Shown: positions 13,001-24,850 of the stretch, piece by piece
How the letters are laid out: each line of letters begins with the position of its first letter
Position numbering within the stretch: the first letter of the stretch is position 1
Origin: Marthasterias glacialis
Taxonomy: Eukaryota > Echinodermata > Asteroidea > Forcipulatida > Asteriidae
Direction of reading: 5' to 3'
Length of the DNA stretch: 64,000 nucleotides
Assembly: GCA_911728455.2 (NCBI GenBank)
Contig: OU452229.1
Coordinates: 11,882,878-11,946,877 of the forward strand
Notes under the pieces: generated by a model
What the model saw: the letters and a program-made list of their open reading frames with translations, nothing else
Database searches by the model: none
What the model was told of the DNA's origin: nothing
Position numbers and translations under genes: made by a program

Positions 13001-16000
13001 AGAGCCGTTGCTAAGTCTTGTTTTCATTCTGTTACAGCTTCGTGTACAAAAGTGCCATTAGACAGGCGTTTGAAGCGCATTCGGAGCAGCCCCGCTCCCT
13101 GGTGGTTTCAAGACGGAAGATGGCCCTGGTTGGCCAGGAAAACCAGATTTTCGGATGCAGGACTATGGGAGCTACCTGCAGGTACAAGAAATTTCTCTCT
13201 AGCCCCAGTATTTCTGGATTTATTGGCTGTGGCGCAGCCGACTACTTTTTTCGGCGTTTTTTTAGCTGGCTTCGGTCCAGCACACATGTAGTTGCCTTGG
13301 CTATTGTTGACGTACACACAGCATGGCCGTATGCACTGGACATCATCGGAAGGTCCTCACTCCGCGGTCCCTGGCATCCTCCCTGTTTATCCCAAACCCC
13401 CAAGACCGGCATTTTCGGAAAGCACATGAGCAGGGCTTTCCAACAGTGTCAGACTTGTCAGTTTCCCGCCAATACTTTGGGAGATAGAGCCGTTGCTAAG
13501 TCTTGTTTTCATTCTGATACAGCTTCGTGTACAAAAGTGCCATTAGACAGGCGTTTGAAGCGCATTCGGAGCAGCCCTGCTCCCTGGTGGTTTCAAGACG
13601 GAAAATGGCCCTGGCTGGCCGGGAAAACCAGATTTTGGGATGCGAGACTATGGCAGCTACCTACAGGTACAAGAAATTTCTCTCTAGCCCCAGTATTTCT
13701 GGATTTATTGGCCGTGGCGCAGCCGACTACTTTTTTCGGCGTTTTTTTGCTGGCTTCGGTCCAGCACACATGTAGTTGCCTTGGCTATTGTTGACGTACA
13801 CACAGCATGGCCGTGTTCACTGGACATCATTGGGGTGTCCTCACTCCGCGGTCCCTGGCATCCTCCCTGTTTATCCCAAACCCCCAAGACCGGCATTTTC
13901 GGAAAGCACATGAGCAGGGCTTTCCACCAGTGTCAGACTTGTCAGTTTCCCGCCAATACTTTGGGAGATAGAACCGTTGCTAAGTCTTGTTTTCATTCTG
14001 ATACAGCTTCGTGTACAAAAGTGCCATTAGACAGGCGTTTGAAGCGCATTCGGAGCAGCCCTGCTCCCTGGTGGTTTCAATACAGAAGATAGCCCTGGCT
14101 GCCCGGGAAAACCAGATTTTCGGATGCAGGACTATGGCAGCTACCTACAGGTACAGGAAATTTCTCTCTAGCCCCAGTATTTCTGGATTTATTGGCCGTG
14201 GCGCAGCCGACTACTTTTTGCGGCGTTTTTTTGCTGGCTTCGGTCCAGCACACATGTAGTTGCCTTGGCTATTGTTGACGTACACACAGCATGGCTGTAT
14301 GCACTGGACATCATCGGAGTGTCCTCACTCCGCGGTCCCTGGCATCCTCCCTGTTTATCCCAAACCCCCAAGATCGGCATTTTCGGAAAGCACATGAGCA
14401 GGGCTTTCCAACAGTGTCAGACTTGTCAGTTTCCCGCCAATACTTTGGGAGATAGAGCCGTTGCTAAGTCTTGTTTTCATTCTGATACAGCTTCGTGTAC
14501 AAAAGTGCCATTAGACAGGCGTTTGAAGCGCATTCGGAGCAGCCCTGCTCCCTGGTGGTTTCAAGACGGAAAATGGCCCTGGCTGGCCGGGAAAACCAGA
14601 TTTTGGGATGCGAGACTATGGCAGCTACCTACAGGTACAAGAAATTTCTCTCTAGCCCCAGTATTTCTGGATTTATTGGCCGTGGCGCAGCCGACTACTT
14701 TTTTCGGCGTTTTTTTGCTGGCTTCGGTCCAGCACACATGTAGTTGCCTTGGCTATTGTTGACGTACACACAGCATGGCCGTGTTCACTGGACATCATTG
14801 GGGTGTCCTCACTCCGCGGTCCCTGGCATCCTCCCTGTTTATCCCAAACCCCCAAGACCGGCATTTTCGGAAAGCACATGAGCAGGGCTTTCCACCAGTG
14901 TCAGACTTGTCAGTTTCCCGCCAATACTTTGGGAGATAGAGCCGTTTCTAAGTCTTGTTTTCATTCTGATACAGCTTCGTGTACAAAAGTGCCATTAGAC
15001 AGGCGTTTGAAGCGCATTCGGAGCAGCCCTGCTCCCTGGTGGTTTCAACACGGAAGATAGCTCTGGCTGCCCGGAAAAACCAGATTTTCGGATGCAGGAC
15101 TATGGCAGCTACCTACAGGTACAGGAAATTTCTCTCTAGCCCCAGTATTTCTGGATTTATTGGCTGTGGCGCAGCCGACTACTTTTTGCGGCGTTTTTTT
15201 GCTGGCTTCGGTCCAGCACACATGTAGTTGCCTTGGCTATTGTTGACGTACACACAGCATGGCTGTATGCACTGGACATCATCGGAGTGTCCTCACTCCG
15301 CGGTCCCTGGCATCCTCCCTGTTTATCCCAAACCCCCAAGATTGGCATTTTCGGAAAGCACATGAGCAGGGCTTTCCAACAGTGTCAGGCTTGTCAGTTT
15401 CCCGCCAATACTTTGGGAGATAGAGCCGTTGCTAAGTCTTGTTTTCATTCTGATACAGCTTCGTGTACAAAAGTGCCATTAGACAGGCGTTTGAAGCGCA
15501 TTCGGAGCAGCCCTAGTCCCTGGTGGTTTTAAGACGGAAGATGGCCCTGGCTGGCCGGGAAAACCACATTTTCGGATGCAGGACTATGGCAGCTACCTAC
15601 AGGTACAGGAAATTTCTCTCTAGCCCCAGTATTTCTGGATTTATTGGCCGTGGCGCAGCCGACTACTTTTTGCGGCGTTTTTTTGCTGGCTTCGGTCCAG
15701 CACACATGTAGTTGCCTTGGCTATTGTTGACGTACACACAGCATGGCCGTATGCACTGGACATCATCGGGGTGTCCTCACTCCGCGGTCCCTGGCATCCT
15801 CCCTGTTAATCCCAAACCCCCAAGACCGGCATTTTCTGAAAGCCCATGAGCAGGGCTTTCTAACAGTGTCAGGCTTGTCAGTTTCCCGCCATTACTTTGG
15901 GAGATAGAGCCGTTGCTAAGTCTTGTTTTCATTCTGATACAGCTTCGTGTACAAAAGTGCCATTAGACAGGCGTTTGAAGCGCATTCGGAGCAGCCCTGC

Positions 16001-17990
16001 TCCCTGGTGGTTTCAAGACGGAAAATGGCACTGGCTGGCCAGGAAAACCAGATTTTCGGATGCAAGACTATGGCAGCTACCTGCAGGTACAAGAAATTTC
16101 TCTCTAGCCCCAGTATTTCTGGATTTATTGGCCGTGGCGCAGCCGACTACTTTTTGCGGCGTTTTTTTTTGCTGGCTTCGGTCCAGCACACATGTAGTTG
16201 CCTTGGCTATTGTTGACGTACACACATCATGGCCGTATGCACTGGACATCATCAGAGTGTCTTCACTCCGCGGCCCATTGCATCCTCCCTGTTTATCCCA
16301 AACCCCCTAGACCGGCATTTTCGGAAAGCCTATGAGCAGGGCTTTCCAACAGTGTCAGGCTTGTCAGTTTCCCGCCAATACTTTGGAAGATAGAGCCGTT
16401 GCTAAGTCTTGTTTTCATTCTGTTACAGCTTCGTGTACAAAAGTGCCATTAGACAGGCGTTTGAAGCGCATTCGGAGCAGCCCCGCTCCCTGGTGGTTTC
16501 AAGACGGAAGATGGCCCTGGTTGGCCAGGAAAACCAAATTTTCGGATGCAGGACTATGACAGCTACCTGCAGGTACAAGAAATTTCTCTCTAGCCCCAGT
16601 ATTTCTGGATTTATTGGCCGTGGCGCAGCCGACTACTTTTTTCGGCGTTTTTTTGCTGGCTTCGGTCCAGCACACATGTAGTTGCCTTGGCTATTGTTGA
16701 CGTACACACAGCATGGCCGTATTCACTGGACATCATCGGGGTGTCCTCACTCCGCGGTCCCTGGCATCCTCCCTGTTAATCCCAAACCCCCAAGACCGTT
16801 ATTTTCGGAAAGCCCATGAGCAGGGCTTTCCAACAGTGTCAGACTTGTCAGTTTCCCGCCAATACTTTGGGAGATAGAGCCGTTGCTAAGTCTTGTTTTC
16901 ATTCTGATACAGCTTCGTGTACAAAAGTGCCATTAGACAGGCGTTTGAAGCGCATTCGGAGCAGCCCTGCTCCCTGGTGGTTTCAAGACGGAAGATGGCC
17001 CTGGCTGGCCGGGAAAACCAGATTTTCGGATGCAGGACTATGGCAGCTACCTACAGGTACAAGAAATTTCTCTCTAGCCACAGTATTTCTGGATTTATTG
17101 GCCGTGGCGCAGCCGACTACTTTTTGGGGCGTTTTTTTGCTGGCTTCGGTCCAGCACACATGTAGTTGCCTTGGCTATTGTCGACGTACACACAGCATGG
17201 CCGTATGCACTGGACATCATCGGGGTGTCCTCACTCCGCGGTCCCTGGCATCCTCCCTGTCAATCCTAAACCCTCAAGACCGACATTTTCGGAAAGCCCA
17301 TGAGCAGGGCTTTCCAACAGTGTCAGACTTGTCAGTTTCCCGCCAATACTTTGGGAGATAGAGCCGTTGCTAAGTCTTGTTTTCATTCTGTTACAGCTTC
17401 GTGTACAAAAGTGCCATTAGACAGGCGTTTGAAGCGCATTCGGAGCAGCCCCGCTCCCTGGTGGTTTCAAGACGGAAGATGGCCCTGGTTGGCCGGGAAA
17501 ACCAGATTTTCGGATGCAGGACTATGGGAGCTACCTGCAGGTACAAGAAATTTCTCTCTAGCCCCAGTATTTCTGGATTTATTGGCTGTGGCGCAGCCGA
17601 CTACTTTTTTTGGCGTTTTTTTGCTGGCTTCGGTCCAGCACACATGTAGTTGCCTTGGCTATTGTTGACGTACACACAGCATGGCCGTATGCACTGGACA
17701 TCATCGGGGTGTCCTCACTCCGCGGTCCCTGGCATCCTCCCTGTTTATCCCAAACCCCCAAGACCGGCATTTTCGGAAAGCACATGAGCAGGGCTTTCCA
17801 ACAGCGTTAGACTTGTCAGTTTCCCGCCAATACTTTGGAAGATAGAGCCGTTGCTAAGTCTTGTTTTCATTCTGTTACAGCTTCGTGTACAAAAGTGCCA
17901 TTAGACAGGCGTTTGAAGCGCATTCGGAGCAGCCCCGCTCCCTGGTGGTTTCAAGACGGAAGATGGCCCTGGTTGGCCAGGAAAACCAAA
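13001..17990 (+). repeat. Subarray with 2-unit duplication and mosaic block D, copy 2
   Basis: Unit starts are 13297, 13781, 14265, 14749, 15233, 15717, 16203, 16687, 17171 and 17655. Units at 13297 and 14265 share 'ttttgggatgcgag', 968 bp apart (two units). From 14749 to about 17660 the units repeat those at 9907-12811 at a shift of 4842-4843 bp, including 'ccctagtccc', 'ccccctagacc', 'accgttatttt' and 'tcaatcctaaaccctc'. The copies have drifted: 'ttcaacacgg' here against 'ttcaatacgg', and a T9 run near 16162 against T8 in the other copies. This third partial copy of block D makes the left half a patchwork of nested duplications. Confidence 0.82.
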
Positions 17991-17994
17991 TTTT

Positions 17995-20900
17995 CGGATG
18001 CAGGACTATGGCAGCTACCTGCAGGTACAAGAAATTTCTCTCTAGCCCCAGTATTTCTGGATTTATTGGCCGTGGCGCAGCCGACTACTTTTTTCGGCGT
18101 TTTTTTGCTGGCTTCGGTCCAGCACACATGTAGTTGCCTTGGCTATTGTTGACGTACACACAGCATGGCCGTATTCACTGGACATCATCGGGGTGTCCTC
18201 ACTCCGCGGTCCCTGGCATCCTCCCTGTTAATCCCAAACCCCCAAGACCGTTATTTTCGGAAAGCCCATGAGCAGGGCTTTCCAACAGTGTCAGACTTGT
18301 CAGTTTCCCGCCAATACTTTGGGAGATAGAGCCGTTGCTAAGTCTTGTTTTCATTCTGATACAGCTTCGTGTACAAAAGTGCCATTAGACAGGCGTTTGA
18401 AGCGCATTCGGAGCAGCCCTGCTCCCTGGTGGTTTCAAGACGGAAGATGGCCCTGGTTGGCCGGGAAAACCAGATTTTCGGATGCAGGACTATGGGAGCT
18501 ACCTGCAGGTACAAGAAATTTCTCTCTAGCCCCAGTATTTCTGGATTTATTGGCTGTGGCGCAGCCGACTACTTTTTTCGGCGTTTTTTTAGCTGGCTTC
18601 GGTCCAGCACACATGTAGTTGCCTTGGCTATTGTTGACGTACACACATCATGGCCGTATGCACTGGACATCATCGGGGTGTCCTCACTCCGCGGTCCCTG
18701 GCATCCTCCCTGTTTATCCCAAACCCCCAAGACCGGCATTTTCGGAAAGCCCATGAGCAGGGCTTTCCAACAGCGTCAGACTTGTCAGTTTCCCGCCAAT
18801 ACTTTGGGAGATAGAGCCGTTGCTAAGTCTTGTTTTCATTCTGTTACAGCTTCGTGTACAAAAGTGCCATTACACAGGCGTTTGAAGCGCATTCGGAGCA
18901 GCCCTGCTCCCTGGTGGTTTCAAGACGGAAGATAGCCCTGGCTGGCCGGGAATACCAGATTTTCGGATGCAGGACTATGGCAGCTACCTACAGGTACAAT
19001 AAATTTCTCTCTAGCCCCAGTATTTCTGGATTTATTGGCTGTGGCGCAGCCGACTACTTTTTTCGGCGTTTTTGTGCTGGCTTCGGTCCAGCACACATGT
19101 AGTTGCCTTGGCTATTGTTGACGTACACACAGCATGGCCGTATGCACTGGACATCATCGGGGTGTCCTCACTCCGCGGTCCCTGGCATCCTCCCTGTTTA
19201 TCCCAAACCCCCAAGACCGGCATTTTCGGAAAGCACATGAGCAGGGCTTTCCACCAGTGTCAGACTTGTCAGTTTCTCGCCAATACTTTGGGAGATAGAG
19301 CCGTTGCTAAGTCTTGTTTTCATTCTGTTACAGCTTCGTGTACAAAAGTGCCATTAGACAGGCGTTTGAAGCGCATTCGGAGCAGCCCTGCTCCCTGGTG
19401 GTTTCAATACGGAAGATAGCCCTGGCTGGCCGGGAAAACCAGATTTTCGGATGCAGGACTATGGCAGCTACCTACAGGTACAGGAAATTTCTCTCTAGCC
19501 CCAGTATTTCTGGATTTATTGGCCGTGGCGCAGCCGACTACTTTTTGCGGCGTTTTTTTGCTGGTTTCGGTCCAGCACACATGTAGTTGCCTTGGCTATT
19601 GTTGATGTACACACAGCATGGCTGTATGCACTGGACATCATCGGAGTGTCCTCACTCCGCGGTCCCTGGCATCCTCCCTGTTTATCCCAAACCCCCAAGA
19701 CCGGCATTTTCGGAAAGCACATGAGCAGGGCTTTACAACAGTGTCAGACTTGTCAGTTTCCCGCCAATACTTTGGGAGATAGAGCCGTTGCTAAGTCTTG
19801 TTTTCATTCTGATACAGCTTCGTGTACAAAAGTGCCATTAGACAGGCGTTTGAAGCGCATTCGGAGCAGCCCCGCTCCCTGGTGGTTTTAAGACGGAAGA
19901 TGGCCCTGGCTGGCCGGGAAAACCACATTTTCGGATGCAGGACTATTGCAGCTACCTACAGGTACAAGAAATTTCTCTCTAGCCCCATTATTTCTGGATT
20001 TATTGGCCGTGGTGCAGCCGACTACTTATTTTCGGCGTTTTTTCGCTGGCTTCGGTCCAGCACACATGCAGTTGCCTTGGCTATTGTTGACGTACACACA
20101 GCATGGCCGTGAGCACTGGACATTATCGGGGTGTCCTCACTCCGCGGTCCCTGGCATCCTCCCTGTTTATCCCAAACCCCCAAGACCGGCATTTTCGGAA
20201 AGCACATGAGCAGGGCTTTCCAACAGTGTCAGGCTTGTCAGTTTCCCGCCAATACTTTGGAAGATAGAGCCGTTGCTAAGTCTTGTTTTCATTCTGTTAC
20301 AGCTTCGTGTACAAAAGTGCCATTAGACAGGCGTTTGAAGCGCATTCGGAGCAGCCCCGCTCCCTGGTGGTTTCAAGACGGAAGATGGCCCTGGTTGGCC
20401 GGGAAAACCAAATTTGCGGATGCAGGACTATGGCAGCTACCTACAGGTACAAGAAATTTCTCTGTAGCCCCAGTATTTCTGGATTTATTGGCCGTGGCGC
20501 AGCCGACTACTTTTTGCGGCGTTTTTTTGCTGGCTTCGGTCCAGCACACATGTAGTTGGCTTGGCTATTGTTGACGTACACACAGCATGGCTGCCTGCAC
20601 TGGACATCATCGGAGTGTCCTCACTCCACGGTCCCTGGCATCCTCCCTGTTTATCCCAAATCCCCAAGACCGGCATTTTCGGAAAGCACATGAGCAGGGC
20701 TTTCCAAAAGTGTCAGGCTTGTCAGTTTCCCGCCATTACTTTGGGAGATAGAGCCGTTGCTAAGTCTTGTTTTCATTCTGTTTCAGCTTCGTGTACAAAA
20801 GTGCCATTAGACAGGCGTTTGAAGTGCATTCGGAGCAGCCCTGCTCCCTGGTGGTTTCAATACGGAAGATGGCCCTGGCTGGCCGGGAAAACCAGATTTT

Positions 20901-21384
20901 CGGATGCAGGACTATGGCAGCTACCTACAGGTACAAGAAACTTCTCTCTAGCCCCAGTATTTCTGGATTTATTGGCCGTGGCGCAGCCGACTACTTTTTG
21001 CGGCGTTTTTTTGCTGGCTTCGGTCCAGCACACATATAGTTGCCTTGGCTATTGTTGATGTACACACAGCATGGCCGTATGCACTGGACATCATCGGGGT
21101 GTCCTCACTCCGCGGTCCCTGGCATCCTCCCTGTTTATCCCAAACCCCCAAGACCGGCATTTTCGGAAAGCACATGAGCAGGGCTTTCCACCAGTGTCAG
21201 ACTTGTCAGTTTCCCGCCAATACTTTGGAAGATAGAGCCGTTGCTAAGTCTTGTTTTCATTCTGTTACAGCTTCGTGTACAAAAGTGCCATTAGACAGGC
21301 GTTTGAAGCGCATTCGGAGCAGCCCCGCTCCCTGGTGGTTTCAAGACGGAAGATGGCCCTGGTTGGCCGGGAAAACCAAATTTG
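17995..21384 (+). repeat. 3390-bp, 7-unit duplication, first copy
   Basis: This segment is followed directly by a second copy at a constant shift of 3390 bp. Units start at 18139, 18624, 19108, 19592, 20077, 20561 and 21045. Every stretch compared was identical to its partner, including rare changes such as 'tacacaggcg' near 18870, 'acaataaattt' near 18986, 'tttacaacag' near 19733 and 'ggctgcctgc' near 20590. On the left the match fails at 17979 (a against g) and 17994 (t against g), so the copy starts after 17994. The identity indicates a recent event or a homogenised pair. Confidence 0.9.
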
Positions 21385-24300
21385 CGGATGCAGGACTATG
21401 GCAGCTACCTGCAGGTACAAGAAATTTCTCTCTAGCCCCAGTATTTCTGGATTTATTGGCCGTGGCGCAGCCGACTACTTTTTTCGGCGTTTTTTTGCTG
21501 GCTTCGGTCCAGCACACATGTAGTTGCCTTGGCTATTGTTGACGTACACACAGCATGGCCGTATTCACTGGACATCATCGGGGTGTCCTCACTCCGCGGT
21601 CCCTGGCATCCTCCCTGTTAATCCCAAACCCCCAAGACCGTTATTTTCGGAAAGCCCATGAGCAGGGCTTTCCAACAGTGTCAGACTTGTCAGTTTCCCG
21701 CCAATACTTTGGGAGATAGAGCCGTTGCTAAGTCTTGTTTTCATTCTGATACAGCTTCGTGTACAAAAGTGCCATTAGACAGGCGTTTGAAGCGCATTCG
21801 GAGCAGCCCTGCTCCCTGGTGGTTTCAAGACGGAAGATGGCCCTGGTTGGCCGGGAAAACCAGATTTTCGGATGCAGGACTATGGGAGCTACCTGCAGGT
21901 ACAAGAAATTTCTCTCTAGCCCCAGTATTTCTGGATTTATTGGCTGTGGCGCAGCCGACTACTTTTTTCGGCGTTTTTTTAGCTGGCTTCGGTCCAGCAC
22001 ACATGTAGTTGCCTTGGCTATTGTTGACGTACACACATCATGGCCGTATGCACTGGACATCATCGGGGTGTCCTCACTCCGCGGTCCCTGGCATCCTCCC
22101 TGTTTATCCCAAACCCCCAAGACCGGCATTTTCGGAAAGCCCATGAGCAGGGCTTTCCAACAGCGTCAGACTTGTCAGTTTCCCGCCAATACTTTGGGAG
22201 ATAGAGCCGTTGCTAAGTCTTGTTTTCATTCTGTTACAGCTTCGTGTACAAAAGTGCCATTACACAGGCGTTTGAAGCGCATTCGGAGCAGCCCTGCTCC
22301 CTGGTGGTTTCAAGACGGAAGATAGCCCTGGCTGGCCGGGAATACCAGATTTTCGGATGCAGGACTATGGCAGCTACCTACAGGTACAATAAATTTCTCT
22401 CTAGCCCCAGTATTTCTGGATTTATTGGCTGTGGCGCAGCCGACTACTTTTTTCGGCGTTTTTGTGCTGGCTTCGGTCCAGCACACATGTAGTTGCCTTG
22501 GCTATTGTTGACGTACACACAGCATGGCCGTATGCACTGGACATCATCGGGGTGTCCTCACTCCGCGGTCCCTGGCATCCTCCCTGTTTATCCCAAACCC
22601 CCAAGACCGGCATTTTCGGAAAGCACATGAGCAGGGCTTTCCACCAGTGTCAGACTTGTCAGTTTCTCGCCAATACTTTGGGAGATAGAGCCGTTGCTAA
22701 GTCTTGTTTTCATTCTGTTACAGCTTCGTGTACAAAAGTGCCATTAGACAGGCGTTTGAAGCGCATTCGGAGCAGCCCTGCTCCCTGGTGGTTTCAATAC
22801 GGAAGATAGCCCTGGCTGGCCGGGAAAACCAGATTTTCGGATGCAGGACTATGGCAGCTACCTACAGGTACAGGAAATTTCTCTCTAGCCCCAGTATTTC
22901 TGGATTTATTGGCCGTGGCGCAGCCGACTACTTTTTGCGGCGTTTTTTTGCTGGTTTCGGTCCAGCACACATGTAGTTGCCTTGGCTATTGTTGATGTAC
23001 ACACAGCATGGCTGTATGCACTGGACATCATCGGAGTGTCCTCACTCCGCGGTCCCTGGCATCCTCCCTGTTTATCCCAAACCCCCAAGACCGGCATTTT
23101 CGGAAAGCACATGAGCAGGGCTTTACAACAGTGTCAGACTTGTCAGTTTCCCGCCAATACTTTGGGAGATAGAGCCGTTGCTAAGTCTTGTTTTCATTCT
23201 GATACAGCTTCGTGTACAAAAGTGCCATTAGACAGGCGTTTGAAGCGCATTCGGAGCAGCCCCGCTCCCTGGTGGTTTTAAGACGGAAGATGGCCCTGGC
23301 TGGCCGGGAAAACCACATTTTCGGATGCAGGACTATTGCAGCTACCTACAGGTACAAGAAATTTCTCTCTAGCCCCATTATTTCTGGATTTATTGGCCGT
23401 GGTGCAGCCGACTACTTATTTTCGGCGTTTTTTCGCTGGCTTCGGTCCAGCACACATGCAGTTGCCTTGGCTATTGTTGACGTACACACAGCATGGCCGT
23501 GAGCACTGGACATTATCGGGGTGTCCTCACTCCGCGGTCCCTGGCATCCTCCCTGTTTATCCCAAACCCCCAAGACCGGCATTTTCGGAAAGCACATGAG
23601 CAGGGCTTTCCAACAGTGTCAGGCTTGTCAGTTTCCCGCCAATACTTTGGAAGATAGAGCCGTTGCTAAGTCTTGTTTTCATTCTGTTACAGCTTCGTGT
23701 ACAAAAGTGCCATTAGACAGGCGTTTGAAGCGCATTCGGAGCAGCCCCGCTCCCTGGTGGTTTCAAGACGGAAGATGGCCCTGGTTGGCCGGGAAAACCA
23801 AATTTGCGGATGCAGGACTATGGCAGCTACCTACAGGTACAAGAAATTTCTCTGTAGCCCCAGTATTTCTGGATTTATTGGCCGTGGCGCAGCCGACTAC
23901 TTTTTGCGGCGTTTTTTTGCTGGCTTCGGTCCAGCACACATGTAGTTGGCTTGGCTATTGTTGACGTACACACAGCATGGCTGCCTGCACTGGACATCAT
24001 CGGAGTGTCCTCACTCCACGGTCCCTGGCATCCTCCCTGTTTATCCCAAATCCCCAAGACCGGCATTTTCGGAAAGCACATGAGCAGGGCTTTCCAAAAG
24101 TGTCAGGCTTGTCAGTTTCCCGCCATTACTTTGGGAGATAGAGCCGTTGCTAAGTCTTGTTTTCATTCTGTTTCAGCTTCGTGTACAAAAGTGCCATTAG
24201 ACAGGCGTTTGAAGTGCATTCGGAGCAGCCCTGCTCCCTGGTGGTTTCAATACGGAAGATGGCCCTGGCTGGCCGGGAAAACCAGATTTTCGGATGCAGG

Positions 24301-24850
24301 ACTATGGCAGCTACCTACAGGTACAAGAAACTTCTCTCTAGCCCCAGTATTTCTGGATTTATTGGCCGTGGCGCAGCCGACTACTTTTTGCGGCGTTTTT
24401 TTGCTGGCTTCGGTCCAGCACACATATAGTTGCCTTGGCTATTGTTGATGTACACACAGCATGGCCGTATGCACTGGACATCATCGGGGTGTCCTCACTC
24501 CGCGGTCCCTGGCATCCTCCCTGTTTATCCCAAACCCCCAAGACCGGCATTTTCGGAAAGCACATGAGCAGGGCTTTCCACCAGTGTCAGACTTGTCAGT
24601 TTCCCGCCAATACTTTGGAAGATAGAGCCGTTGCTAAGTCTTGTTTTCATTCTGTTACAGCTTCGTGTACAAAAGTGCCATTAGACAGGCGTTTGAAGCG
24701 CATTCGGAGCAGCCCCGCTCCCTGGTGGTTTCAAGACGGAAGATGGCCCTGGTTGGCCGGGAAAACCAAATTTGCGGATGCAGGACTATGGCAGCTACCT
24801 GCAGGTACAAGAAATTTCTCTCTAGCCCCAGTATTTCTGGATTTATTGGC
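21385..24850 (+). repeat. 3390-bp, 7-unit duplication, second copy
   Basis: Units start at 21529, 22014, 22498, 22982, 23467, 23951 and 24435. Each equals the unit 3390 bp upstream. The unit containing the junction (anchor 21251) is a hybrid. Its first part carries 'ccgggaaaaccaaatttgcgg' characters shared with the unit near 24770. Its tail carries 'attggccgtggcg' and 'ttttttcgg' shared with the unit near 18070. The later partner switches to 'attggctgtggcg' at about 24850. The exchange point therefore lies between about 21,385 and 21,470. This is the expected product of unequal crossing-over displaced by seven monomers. Confidence 0.9.

Noticed and set aside
18984..18995. AATAAA polyadenylation signal in 'acaataaattt'
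   Set aside because: It occurs in only three units (near 18988, 22378 and 36896), created by one substitution in 'acaagaaattt', with no other sign of a transcript end.
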